From Bryobacterales bacterium (GTDB taxonomy: Bacteria; Acidobacteriota; Terriglobia; Bryobacterales; Bryobacteraceae): a stretch of 5,545 nucleotides of DNA. The translations under genes and the position numbers were made by a program. Location: the NCBI GenBank assembly GCA_003142355.1, contig PLMF01000276.1, positions 1 to 5,545 on the forward strand, given 5' to 3'. The notes under the pieces were generated by a model. It saw nothing but the letters and a program-made list of their open reading frames with translations, did no database searches and was not told where the DNA came from. Of this stretch, positions 1 to 5,545 are shown one piece after another. The first letter of the stretch is position 1; every line of letters begins with the position of its first letter.

Positions 1-279
1 TTGAGGCAGGTGCTCGAGCACAAGCCGGACGTCATCCTCCTCGACGTTATGATGGAAACCTCGGTGGAGGGATACGGCGTGACCCACGCGCTCAAATATG
101 GGGACGAGTATGCGGAACACCGGCATGTCCCGATTTTTGTGGTTTCCTCGATCGAGGAAAGCCCCGATGAGCGTTTTCCCATGTCGGCGGAAGTTGAGAT
201 GATCCGGCCCGACGGATACTTCACCAAGCCGCTCGACATTGCCCGGTTCCTCGAGATTCTGGAGAAGGCCGTGTCATGA
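1..279 (+). CDS. Receiver-only response regulator, 5'-truncated by the window edge
   Basis: This is the C-terminal two thirds of a CheY-like phosphoacceptor (receiver) domain with nothing after it. Numbering from the first visible codon, the 'ILLDVMM' strand carries the likely phosphoacceptor Asp15, 'VPIFVVSS' is strand beta-4 with Ser49 at the conserved Thr/Ser position, and 'FTKP' supplies the conserved Lys76. The N-terminal strand with the acidic pocket is missing. Aligned to the downstream receiver at 1418-1816, about 41 residues lie outside the window, so the TTG at position 1 is an internal Leu codon and not a start. The protein ends about 16 residues after the Lys, so it has no output domain and probably works as a phosphate shuttle or by protein-protein contact. 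Its stop overlaps the next gene's start (ATGA), pointing to one operon. The Asp-to-Lys spacing is 61 residues, longer than usual. The receiver assignment is secure; the partner kinase is inferred from context. Confidence 0.88.
   Translation: MRQVLEHKPDVILLDVMMETSVEGYGVTHALKYGDEYAEHRHVPIFVVSSIEESPDERFPMSAEVEMIRPDGYFTKPLDIARFLEILEKAVS
261..268 (+). promoter_or_regulatory. Ribosome binding site for the receiver-kinase gene
   Basis: GGAGAAGG lies inside the end of the upstream receiver gene, 7 bases before the ATG at 276. It is a strong Shine-Dalgarno match and supports this ATG, which overlaps the upstream stop as ATGA, as the true start. Confidence 0.7.
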
Positions 280-1421
280 GTGAAGCGGCGGCGCCGGACA
301 CGATCGTCGTCATCGACGACGACTACGCGATGCGGCTTTCATGCAGCAAGATCCTGGCGAAGATGGGTCTCCGCGTGGAGGTCTTCGAAAATGGGGCCCG
401 GGGCCTCGAAGGTGTGGCGGAGCTCAAGCCGGGCCTGGTGGTGGTGGACCTCAAGATGCCGGGCATCAGCGGCCTGGAGGTCATTGCCCGGGTCCATGAG
501 ATCGACCCCCAGATCATCCTGGTGGTCATTACGGGTTACGCCACCATCGACACCGCGGTGGAGGCCATGAAATCCGGCGCCTACGATTTCCTGCCCAAGC
601 CGTTCTCGCCGGATGAGCTGCGGATGATCATCAACCGCGGGCTGGACCGGCGCCGGCTGGCGCTCGAATCGCAGCGGGCCGAAGTGGATCGCGCCCTTCT
701 CAAGCGGCGTTTTGTCACCTTCGTGTCGCATCAACTGCGCACGCCCCTGGTGGCCATCCACCAGTACCTCGACGTGCTCAAGCACCTCGACCAGACCAAG
801 GACGACCCGGCCCGGCGGCAGGAATGGATCGACCGCTGCCTCAAGCGCACCGAGGAACTCCAGAAGCTGATCACCGACTGGCTCACCCTGGCCAGAGTCG
901 AGGGGGGCACGCTCATGAACGAGAGGGTCGAGGTAGACATCAAACCCATCGTTTCGGGCATCCTGGCGAGTTACGAGGAGATGGCGGCGGCCGAGCAGGT
1001 TTCGCTCGAAACCGTTTGGCCGGATGAGGCGTTGTGCGTGCCGGGCGATCGGAACTGCGTGAATGTTCTGTTCGACAACCTGATCACCAATGCCATCAAG
1101 TACAACAAGCCTGGCGGAAAAGCCACGGTCACCGGCAGCCTCTCCGGCGGCGAGGCGATCATTGCCGTCGCCGACACGGGCGTCGGCATCCCGGAAAAGT
1201 ACCGGCCGTTTCTGTTCGACGAGTTCTTCCGCATCAAGGGGGAAGGCGTCAAGAGGACCGAGGGATCGGGCCTGGGACTGCATATTTCGAAGCAGATCGT
1301 TTCGGAAATGGGTGGGAGTATCGAGGTCGAGAGCCAGGCCGGAATCGGCTCGACTTTTCGGGTGCGCTTGCCGGCATGGCGCGCACCGGCGGAAAACACG
1401 AAAATGGGGAGTTGGCAATGA
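276..1421 (+). CDS. Soluble receiver-histidine kinase fusion protein
   Basis: The 381-residue protein has two modules. Residues about 9-122 form a receiver domain: acidic pocket Asp14-Asp16, phosphoacceptor Asp58 in 'VVVDLKMPG', Thr86 in 'VITGYAT' and Lys108 in 'LPKPF'. This module resembles NtrC/AtoC-class receivers. A short charged helix (about 123-145) leads into a HisKA dimerization domain with phosphorylatable His152 in 'FVSHQLRTPL'. The HATPase domain follows (about 255-368): N box Asn268/Asn272, G1 box Asp300 in 'ADTGVGIP', and G2 box 'EGSGLGL' around 329-335. There is no transmembrane segment, PAS, GAF or Cache domain, so the protein should be cytoplasmic. Its input is probably phosphorylation of its own receiver, or contact with the flanking regulators. 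It overlaps both neighbours by 4 bases, implying translational coupling. All catalytic residues are present. Direction of signalling (phosphorelay hub or Asp58-gated kinase) is inference. Confidence 0.93.
   Translation: MSEAAAPDTIVVIDDDYAMRLSCSKILAKMGLRVEVFENGARGLEGVAELKPGLVVVDLKMPGISGLEVIARVHEIDPQIILVVITGYATIDTAVEAMKSGAYDFLPKPFSPDELRMIINRGLDRRRLALESQRAEVDRALLKRRFVTFVSHQLRTPLVAIHQYLDVLKHLDQTKDDPARRQEWIDRCLKRTEELQKLITDWLTLARVEGGTLMNERVEVDIKPIVSGILASYEEMAAAEQVSLETVWPDEALCVPGDRNCVNVLFDNLITNAIKYNKPGGKATVTGSLSGGEAIIAVADTGVGIPEKYRPFLFDEFFRIKGEGVKRTEGSGLGLHISKQIVSEMGGSIEVESQAGIGSTFRVRLPAWRAPAENTKMGSWQ
1406..1411 (+). promoter_or_regulatory. Ribosome binding site fixing the start of the second receiver
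   Basis: GGGGAG sits 6 bases before the ATG at 1418. The open frame runs far upstream (to about 1034), but that part is an out-of-frame reading of the kinase gene. The site and the ATGA overlap decide in favour of 1418; a second in-frame ATG at 1424 is a less likely alternative. Confidence 0.65.
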
Positions 1422-1816
1422 GCATGGAAGAAAAACGAATACTGATAGTGGACGACGACCGGGATTTCGCCGAGGCCGTCGCCTGTTTCCTGGAGGCGAA
1501 CCGCTTCACCGTTTTCAAGGCGCATGACGGCAAGGAAGGCGTGAAGCTGGCCAAATTGCAGCGGCCCGACCTGATCCTGATGGACATCATGATGAACGAG
1601 AGGACCGAGGGGTTCTTCACCATCCAGGAAATGCGCCGCGATCCGGACCTGAAGAGCGTCCCGATATTCGTGATCAGCTCGTTTTGCACGCACCTTCCGG
1701 ATTTCGAGATCCCCGAGAGCGGCGGCTGGATGGCGCACGACATGTTCTTCTCAAAGCCAGTGGACCTGGTTCAGTTGCTGGAGAAAATCCGTCAACATCT
1801 GGGAAAGGCGGCGTGA
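1418..1816 (+). CDS. Receiver-only response regulator
   Basis: This complete 132-residue CheY-like protein consists of a receiver domain only. 'RILIVDDD' gives the acidic pocket (Asp12-Asp14), Asp56 in 'LILMDIMM' is the phosphoacceptor, Ser87 in 'VPIFVISS' takes the beta-4 Thr/Ser position, and Lys113 in 'FSKPVD' is the conserved lysine. The chain stops after the last helix, so it has no DNA-binding or enzymatic output and must pass phosphate on or act by binding. It clearly resembles the truncated receiver at 1-279: both have D-x-MM followed by an 'EG(F/Y)' turn, 'VPIFV-SS', and extra residues between the Ser and Lys. It is therefore a paralogue of that protein and not of the fusion protein's receiver. 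It sits between two histidine kinases with 4-base overlaps on both sides, so either kinase could be its partner; which one is not visible from sequence. Confidence 0.93.
   Translation: MSMEEKRILIVDDDRDFAEAVACFLEANRFTVFKAHDGKEGVKLAKLQRPDLILMDIMMNERTEGFFTIQEMRRDPDLKSVPIFVISSFCTHLPDFEIPESGGWMAHDMFFSKPVDLVQLLEKIRQHLGKAA
1801..1808 (+). promoter_or_regulatory. Probable ribosome binding site for the membrane kinase
   Basis: GGGAAAGG lies 4 bases before a GTG at 1813 that overlaps the upstream stop as GTGA. The spacing is slightly short, but the overlap matches the other two junctions of the operon. An ATG at 1831 in the same frame, with AAGG 11 bases before it, is the alternative start. Confidence 0.45.
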
Positions 1817-3717
1817 AGGCGCGGAACGCCATGCGCTTTAGCCTCGCTTCCCGCAGACTGTCGCTCAAGGCGCGGCTGATCTCGAGCTACCTGGTGATCC
1901 TGGGCATCGGAGGTCTCGCCACGTCGATGGTTGGCTCGTGGATCGTCAGCTCCACCATCATGACGCAGGCGCGCCGGGCGGTGGATCATGATTTCGCCAC
2001 GGCCAGGACGGTCTACGAACAGCAACTTCAGTCGCTGAAGCTCTCGGTCGAGTTTGTGGCGTCCGGCACCACCGTCCAACAGTACCTGGCCACTGGCGAC
2101 CGGGGTTCGCTGGCCGCCTATCTGGAGCGGATTCGCAAGGACGCAGGCTTCGATTTCCTGACCCTCACGGATCCGCGCGGAGGCGTGGTGCTGCGGGTGT
2201 CTCAGCCCGGCCGGACCATCGACGGCGCCTCTTCCATCGGCATTGTCAAAGCGGCGCTTTCCGGCAAAGTTGCCGCGGGCACCGAGATTCTCTCCGCCGG
2301 CATGACGCTCATGGCCGCCGCTCCGGTCGAGGTCGCGGGCGGCGAGACGCTGGGCGCCCTATACGGAGGCGTCCTTCTAAACGGGAACTTCGCCATTGTG
2401 GACCGCGTCTGGGATCTCCTCTTTCGCGGCGACCGGTTCCGGAACGTGGATGGCGGCGCCGTCACGATATTCCAGAACGATCTCCGAATCTCGACCAGCG
2501 TCCGAACCGCGGCCGGCGAACGGGCAGTCGGCACGCGGGCGTCGCCCGATGTCAGCGCGGCTGTTTTGAAACGTGGAGAGACCTGGCGAGGCCGGGCGTT
2601 TATCGTGAAGGACTGGTTTATCAGCGAGTCCGATCCGATTCACGACTATGCCGGGAACGTGGTCGGCATGCTCTCCGTCGGAATTCTGGAGAACACCTAC
2701 ACCGCCATCCGCAACCGCGTGGTGCTCTCCTTCCTCGGCATTGCCACCGGCGGCTTCCTGCTGATCATCGGCATCACGTATTACATGATTCACAATATCA
2801 CTCGACCCATCGGCGAAATGGTGGCCGCTACCCACAACATCATCGCGGGCCGATTCGACCAGGAGGTCCACTCGGATTCCCCCACCGAGATCGCCTTACT
2901 GGCGGAATCCTTCAACGCCATGCTCCACAGCCTCCGGCAGATGCGGGGCGACCTCGAGGAATGGGGCCGCACCCTGGAGGAGAAGGTGCGGCAGCGCACC
3001 GAGGAACTGGTGGCCATGCAGGCCCGCGTGGCGCAATCCGAGAGGTTGGCTTCGCTCGGTATGCTGGCGGCCGGCGTGGCCCATGAAATCAATAATCCGC
3101 TGGGCGGCATCCTGGCGCTGACCGGCCTCACCGTCGAAGACATGCGGGGCGACGACCCCAACCGCGAGAACCTCGAGGAGGTCATCCGGCAGACCGAACG
3201 ATGCCGCGACATCGTGAAGGGCCTGCTTGTATTCTCGCGCCAGTCGAAGAGCAACATTCAACTGCTGGACCTCAACAAGGTCATCGAGGACACGCTGTTC
3301 CTGGTAAGCAAGCAAGCGCTGTTTTTCAACATCGACCTGGTTCAGAACCTGGCTCCCGACCTGCCTCGTGTTCTGGCGGACGGATCGCAGTGCCAGCAGG
3401 TGTTCATGAACATCCTCATGAATGCCGTTCAAGCCATGGATGAACGGGGCACCATCACCATCGTCACGCGTTGCGGCGCGCCCCATTCGGTCGAAGTGGC
3501 GATTTCCGACACGGGGCACGGTATCCCTCCGGACCAGATCGATCGCATCTTCGATCCCTTCTTCACCACCAAGGCCAGCGGCCGAGGCACGGGTCTCGGC
3601 TTATCGATCGCTTACGGGATTGTCACCACGCACCACGGCACCATTTCCGTCCAGAGCGAGGTGGGCAAAGGCAGCACATTCACGGTCCGCATGCCCATCG
3701 CGGCCGAGGTCGCTTAG
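1813..3717 (+). CDS. Membrane sensor histidine kinase (Cache-like sensor, HAMP, HisKA, HATPase)
   Basis: The 634-residue protein (from GTG 1813) autophosphorylates in response to an extracytoplasmic signal. Residues about 24-46 form the first membrane helix. Residues 47-302 form a large extracytoplasmic sensor; its second half ('TIFQNDLRIS', then 'VKDWFISESDPI', then 'GNVVGMLSVGI') has the style of Cache domains. A second helix at about 303-326 is followed by HAMP (about 326-380, Pro332) and a coiled coil (about 376-412). HisKA carries His424 in 'GVAHEINNPLGG', the NtrB/HisKA class. The HATPase has Asn533/Asn537, 'SDTGHGIP' (Asp566), 'FDPFFTTK' and 'GTGLGLS' around 592-598. All catalytic motifs are intact. 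The open frame extends back to 1684, but that part overlaps the upstream receiver and reads as out-of-frame sequence. It is last in the operon and has no own receiver, so its phosphate acceptors are probably the receivers upstream. The ligand cannot be told from sequence; there is no CxxCH heme motif. Confidence 0.93.
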   Translation: MKARNAMRFSLASRRLSLKARLISSYLVILGIGGLATSMVGSWIVSSTIMTQARRAVDHDFATARTVYEQQLQSLKLSVEFVASGTTVQQYLATGDRGSLAAYLERIRKDAGFDFLTLTDPRGGVVLRVSQPGRTIDGASSIGIVKAALSGKVAAGTEILSAGMTLMAAAPVEVAGGETLGALYGGVLLNGNFAIVDRVWDLLFRGDRFRNVDGGAVTIFQNDLRISTSVRTAAGERAVGTRASPDVSAAVLKRGETWRGRAFIVKDWFISESDPIHDYAGNVVGMLSVGILENTYTAIRNRVVLSFLGIATGGFLLIIGITYYMIHNITRPIGEMVAATHNIIAGRFDQEVHSDSPTEIALLAESFNAMLHSLRQMRGDLEEWGRTLEEKVRQRTEELVAMQARVAQSERLASLGMLAAGVAHEINNPLGGILALTGLTVEDMRGDDPNRENLEEVIRQTERCRDIVKGLLVFSRQSKSNIQLLDLNKVIEDTLFLVSKQALFFNIDLVQNLAPDLPRVLADGSQCQQVFMNILMNAVQAMDERGTITIVTRCGAPHSVEVAISDTGHGIPPDQIDRIFDPFFTTKASGRGTGLGLSIAYGIVTTHHGTISVQSEVGKGSTFTVRMPIAAEVA

Positions 3718-3743
3718 GCGGGGCATGTGCGCGGATTGCGGGC

Positions 3744-3763
3744 GTGCCGATCGGCGCTTCTTT
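3744..3763. terminator. Weak candidate terminator hairpin in the convergent gap
   Basis: Between the two converging stops (3717 and 3794), GTGCC and GGCGC can pair (one G-U pair) around a GATC loop, at 3744-3757. They are followed by TTCTTT on the + strand. The core GCCGATCGGC is a perfect palindrome. The stem is short and the T-run interrupted, so termination is only a possibility, best for + strand transcripts of the kinase operon. The rest of the 76-base gap shows no gene or promoter. Confidence 0.3.
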
Positions 3764-3793
3764 AAGGCCAACGAGGTGGATAGCGAGCCTTAG

Positions 3794-5158
3794 CTACTCC
3801 GGCAACGGCTGGTCCTTGGTTTCGGGGGCAAATGGCAAAGCCGCCAAGCCGACCAGGAATACCAGGCACATAGTGACGCCCGCGTAACGCATGGGTTCGG
3901 CGTAACCGGCGAAGACACGGCTGGTCAGCAGACCGAGCGTGAGCGGTCCGGCCGCCGCGGCGAAACGCCCGACGTTGTAGCAGAAGCTCGTGCCGGTGCT
4001 GCGCAAACGCGTGGGGAAGAGCTCGGGCAGATAAATGGCGTAGCCGCCGAACAGCGCGAGCTGCGCGAAGCCCATGAGCGGGATCATCCAGAAAATGTCG
4101 CTGATGTTCTTCAAGTTCCAGAAAGTGTAAGCGGTCATCCCCATGGCGGCCAGAAAGCTGACCGCGAACGCCGGCTTGCGGCCGGTGCGCTGAGTCAGCC
4201 GGGTGTAGGCGTACACACCGAAGAAGCCGCCCAGGTTCTGCAGCAGCGAGGTGATGCCGATCCAAGTGGTGGTCTTGCCGGCCAGCTCGGCGCCGGTGAT
4301 GCCTTGCGCGCGAAACGTCTGTTCGAGCACGGGGCGCAGCAGGTCGTAGCTGAAGAATGCGATGCCCCACAGCCCAACCACGCCGGCGAAGGCCAGCAGG
4401 AAGCCGACAATCGCGTTGCGGCGCCAGCGCGGGTTGGAGAAAAGCTCGCCGACCGACCCCATGCGTTTCTTGGCGGCGCGGGCCTTGAGCCATTGTTCCG
4501 GCTCTTTCAACTTCTTGAAGACCAGCAGCGCCAGCGGCGCCGGCAGGGCGCCGGCGAGAAACATGTAGCGCCACGCTCCCACGATGGCGCCGGAGGTCTC
4601 CAATTGCCCGAGCACGATACCCGCCAGCGCGGCCATCATATTGCCCAACGCCGAGAACGCCTGCACCATTCCCAGGGCGTGCGGGCGTGCCCGCTCGGGG
4701 ACCACCTCAGCCACCAGCGCCACCCCCACGGCGAACTGCCCGCCGACGCCCAGCCCGCACAGAAAGCGGTAAACGTTGAAATCCCAGACGCCGGTGGAGA
4801 GCACGCTCAGGCCCGTGAAGACGGAATAGCAGAGAATGGTCATGACCATGGTCTTGGCGCGTCCGAGGCGGTCGCCCAGGATGCCGAAGATCACCCCGCC
4901 GAGGGCCCAGCCGATCATGAAAATCATGGTGGCGTATCCGGCCTGCTCGGAGACGGTGGCATCGCTCGATCTGCCGCCCAGCAGCTCGCGGATGGCCGGC
5001 TTGCGGGCCAGGTTGAACAGTTGCTGGGCCATGGTGTCGAACATCCATCCCATGATGGCGACGCTCAACACGAACCAGTGGTAGCGGGTGAGATCCTTGT
5101 ACCAGACGTACCTGGCCTGGCTGGCGGGTGCGCGTGGGGAAGAGCCATTCCGAGACAT
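3794..5158 (-). CDS. MFS transporter, sialate/metabolite:H+ symporter-like
   Basis: The 454-residue inner-membrane protein has about twelve hydrophobic helices: roughly 27-47, 74-95, 103-122, 128-150, 164-184, 194-213, then 249-271, 297-319, 328-346, 354-377, 391-411 and 426-443. MFS signatures are visible: 'GDRLGRAKT' (95-103) in the loop after helix 2, 'RFLCGLGVGGQ' (131-141) with 'AEVVPERAR' (150-158) around helix 4, and 'PELFPTRLRSTGTS' (378-391) before helix 11. An Asp41 in helix 1 ('WMFDTM') and the 'TRLRSTG' motif are typical of the proton-driven symporters for organic acids and sugars acids (sialate, aromatic acid and metabolite groups). Substrate cannot be assigned. Uptake is more likely than drug efflux, which usually shows different helix-5 motifs. 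The start ATG lies 12 bases after the stop of the adaptor gene, so the two are probably co-transcribed; no strong Shine-Dalgarno precedes it, only a weak AGCAG. The gene ends convergent to the kinase operon. Confidence 0.9.
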   Translation of the reverse strand: MSRNGSSPRAPASQARYVWYKDLTRYHWFVLSVAIMGWMFDTMAQQLFNLARKPAIRELLGGRSSDATVSEQAGYATMIFMIGWALGGVIFGILGDRLGRAKTMVMTILCYSVFTGLSVLSTGVWDFNVYRFLCGLGVGGQFAVGVALVAEVVPERARPHALGMVQAFSALGNMMAALAGIVLGQLETSGAIVGAWRYMFLAGALPAPLALLVFKKLKEPEQWLKARAAKKRMGSVGELFSNPRWRRNAIVGFLLAFAGVVGLWGIAFFSYDLLRPVLEQTFRAQGITGAELAGKTTTWIGITSLLQNLGGFFGVYAYTRLTQRTGRKPAFAVSFLAAMGMTAYTFWNLKNISDIFWMIPLMGFAQLALFGGYAIYLPELFPTRLRSTGTSFCYNVGRFAAAAGPLTLGLLTSRVFAGYAEPMRYAGVTMCLVFLVGLAALPFAPETKDQPLPE

Positions 5159-5170
5159 GAAGCTGCTATT

Positions 5171-5545
5171 CTACATCGCCGCGGCCACGCGGTCGCCGGG
5201 CTTCAGCGGAACGTCGGAAGGCAGCGCCACGGCATCGCCTTCCGCCAGCCCCTCGACCACCTGGATCCCGGTGACGCTCGAGGCTCCCTTCTTCACGGGG
5301 CGGCGAGCGACGGTGTCGCCGTTCAGCACGAATACGTAGTCGCCCTGGGCATCGTGGCGCAAGGTCTCTTTGGGGACCACCAGCGCGCCCTCGACCACGG
5401 CCGTGCGGATTTCCGCGTTCACGTTGGCGCCCGGAATCAATTCGCGGCCCGGGTTCTCGATGGAACAAATCACCTCACCCACCTGCCGCGAGCCCAGCGC
5501 TTGAATCGAAGCGGGCTTGCGCTCGACCGTTCCGCGCCACTGCTT
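5171..5545 (-). CDS. RND-type efflux periplasmic adaptor (membrane fusion protein), C-terminal part, cut by the window edge
   Basis: The last 124 codons of a HlyD/AcrA-family adaptor are visible; the open frame runs past the right edge, so the signal peptide, alpha-hairpin and lipoyl domains are outside. The GTG near 5482 is an internal Val codon. Visible parts are the end of the beta-barrel domain ('GEVICSIENPG', 'LIPGANVNAEI'), the linker 'VVPKETL', and the membrane-proximal domain ('YVFVLNGD', 'ARRPVKKGASS', 'VVEGLAEGDAVALPS'), ending near 'PGDRVAAAM'. Such adaptors sit in the periplasm and bridge an inner-membrane pump to an outer-membrane channel, exporting metals, drugs or other toxic compounds. 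The family's usual next gene is an RND permease, but here an MFS gene follows after 12 bases. The pump may lie upstream, outside the window, or elsewhere. Family assignment is firm; substrate is unknown. Confidence 0.88.
   Translation of the reverse strand, partial: KQWRGTVERKPASIQALGSRQVGEVICSIENPGRELIPGANVNAEIRTAVVEGALVVPKETLRHDAQGDYVFVLNGDTVARRPVKKGASSVTGIQVVEGLAEGDAVALPSDVPLKPGDRVAAAM

Noticed and set aside
1..3. TTG at position 1 as a true start of the first receiver
   Set aside because: Starting here would remove the first beta strand and acidic pocket needed by every receiver; the gene clearly continues left of the window.
339..1418. Long open frame of about 359 codons on the - strand, antisense to the receiver-kinase gene
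   Set aside because: It is rich in Arg, His, Asp and Pro with no recognisable domain, and mirrors a gene with full kinase motifs. Long antisense frames are common in G+C-rich DNA.
1684..1812. Upstream in-frame ATG at 1684 as start of the membrane kinase
   Set aside because: The extra 43 residues overlap the receiver gene in another frame, look unstructured, and would place non-signal sequence before the first membrane helix. GTG 1813 or ATG 1831 fits better.
2896..3519. Open frame of about 207 codons antisense to the membrane kinase's catalytic region
   Set aside because: No domain, signal or ribosome site; it is a shadow of the conserved HisKA/HATPase coding sequence.
1813..3717. Possible heme-binding sensor
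   Set aside because: Related extracytoplasmic sensors can carry c-type heme, but no CxxCH motif is present here.
3762..4574. Open frame of about 270 codons on the - strand, overlapping the MFS gene in another frame
   Set aside because: It has Arg/His/Ala-rich low-complexity composition and no domain; the MFS frame gives a coherent twelve-helix protein.
5088..5339. Small + strand open frame across the adaptor-MFS junction
   Set aside because: It is antisense to the end of the adaptor and the start of the MFS gene, Ser/Thr/Pro-rich, and has no ribosome site or recognisable domain.
1..5545. CRISPR array, tRNA/rRNA genes, transposase, integrase or attachment repeats
   Set aside because: No periodic repeats, cloverleaf-like segments, terminal inverted repeats or mobile-element proteins were seen while reading both strands.

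Overview
The window is a G+C-rich, tightly packed bacterial segment with two blocks that converge near position 3750. No RNA gene, CRISPR array, insertion sequence or long non-coding stretch was found; the largest gap between genes is 76 bases. Several features suggest Acidobacteriota, perhaps the Solibacter/Bryobacter side: strong G/C bias at third codon positions, a CusB/HlyD-type adaptor with an 'IENPG...PGANVNAEI' barrel, an MFS carrier with an N-terminal 'KDLTRYHW' stretch, and Cache-HAMP-kinase signalling proteins. This assignment is inferred from remembered sequence style and is moderate at best.

Left block (1-3717, + strand): four two-component signalling genes in a row. They are a receiver-only protein cut by the left edge, a soluble receiver-histidine kinase fusion, a second receiver-only protein, and a membrane histidine kinase with an extracytoplasmic Cache-like sensor and HAMP linker. 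Each junction is a 4-base stop/start overlap (ATGA, ATGA, GTGA), so the genes are very probably one operon with coupled translation. The two receiver-only proteins resemble each other and differ from the receiver in the fusion. No DNA-binding, AAA+ or enzymatic output domain is present. The simplest reading is a multi-step phosphorelay: the membrane kinase senses an external signal, phosphate passes through the receivers, and the soluble receiver-kinase acts as an integrator. The final output would lie outside the window, probably upstream or at an unlinked locus. The order of phosphotransfer is inference.

Right block (3794-5545, - strand): read in its own direction, this starts with the C-terminal part of an RND-type periplasmic adaptor (membrane fusion protein), cut by the right edge. 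After only 12 bases comes a complete 12-helix MFS transporter of the sialate/metabolite:H+ symporter type. The adaptor would normally be followed by an RND pump gene, so this neighbour is slightly unusual. The MFS protein does not look like an adaptor-dependent efflux pump.

The short convergent gap holds a weak hairpin followed by a T-rich stretch that may act as a terminator. Overall the content consists of known families. The points most worth a second look are the paired, loop-extended receivers around a sensorless receiver-kinase and the adaptor-MFS adjacency.
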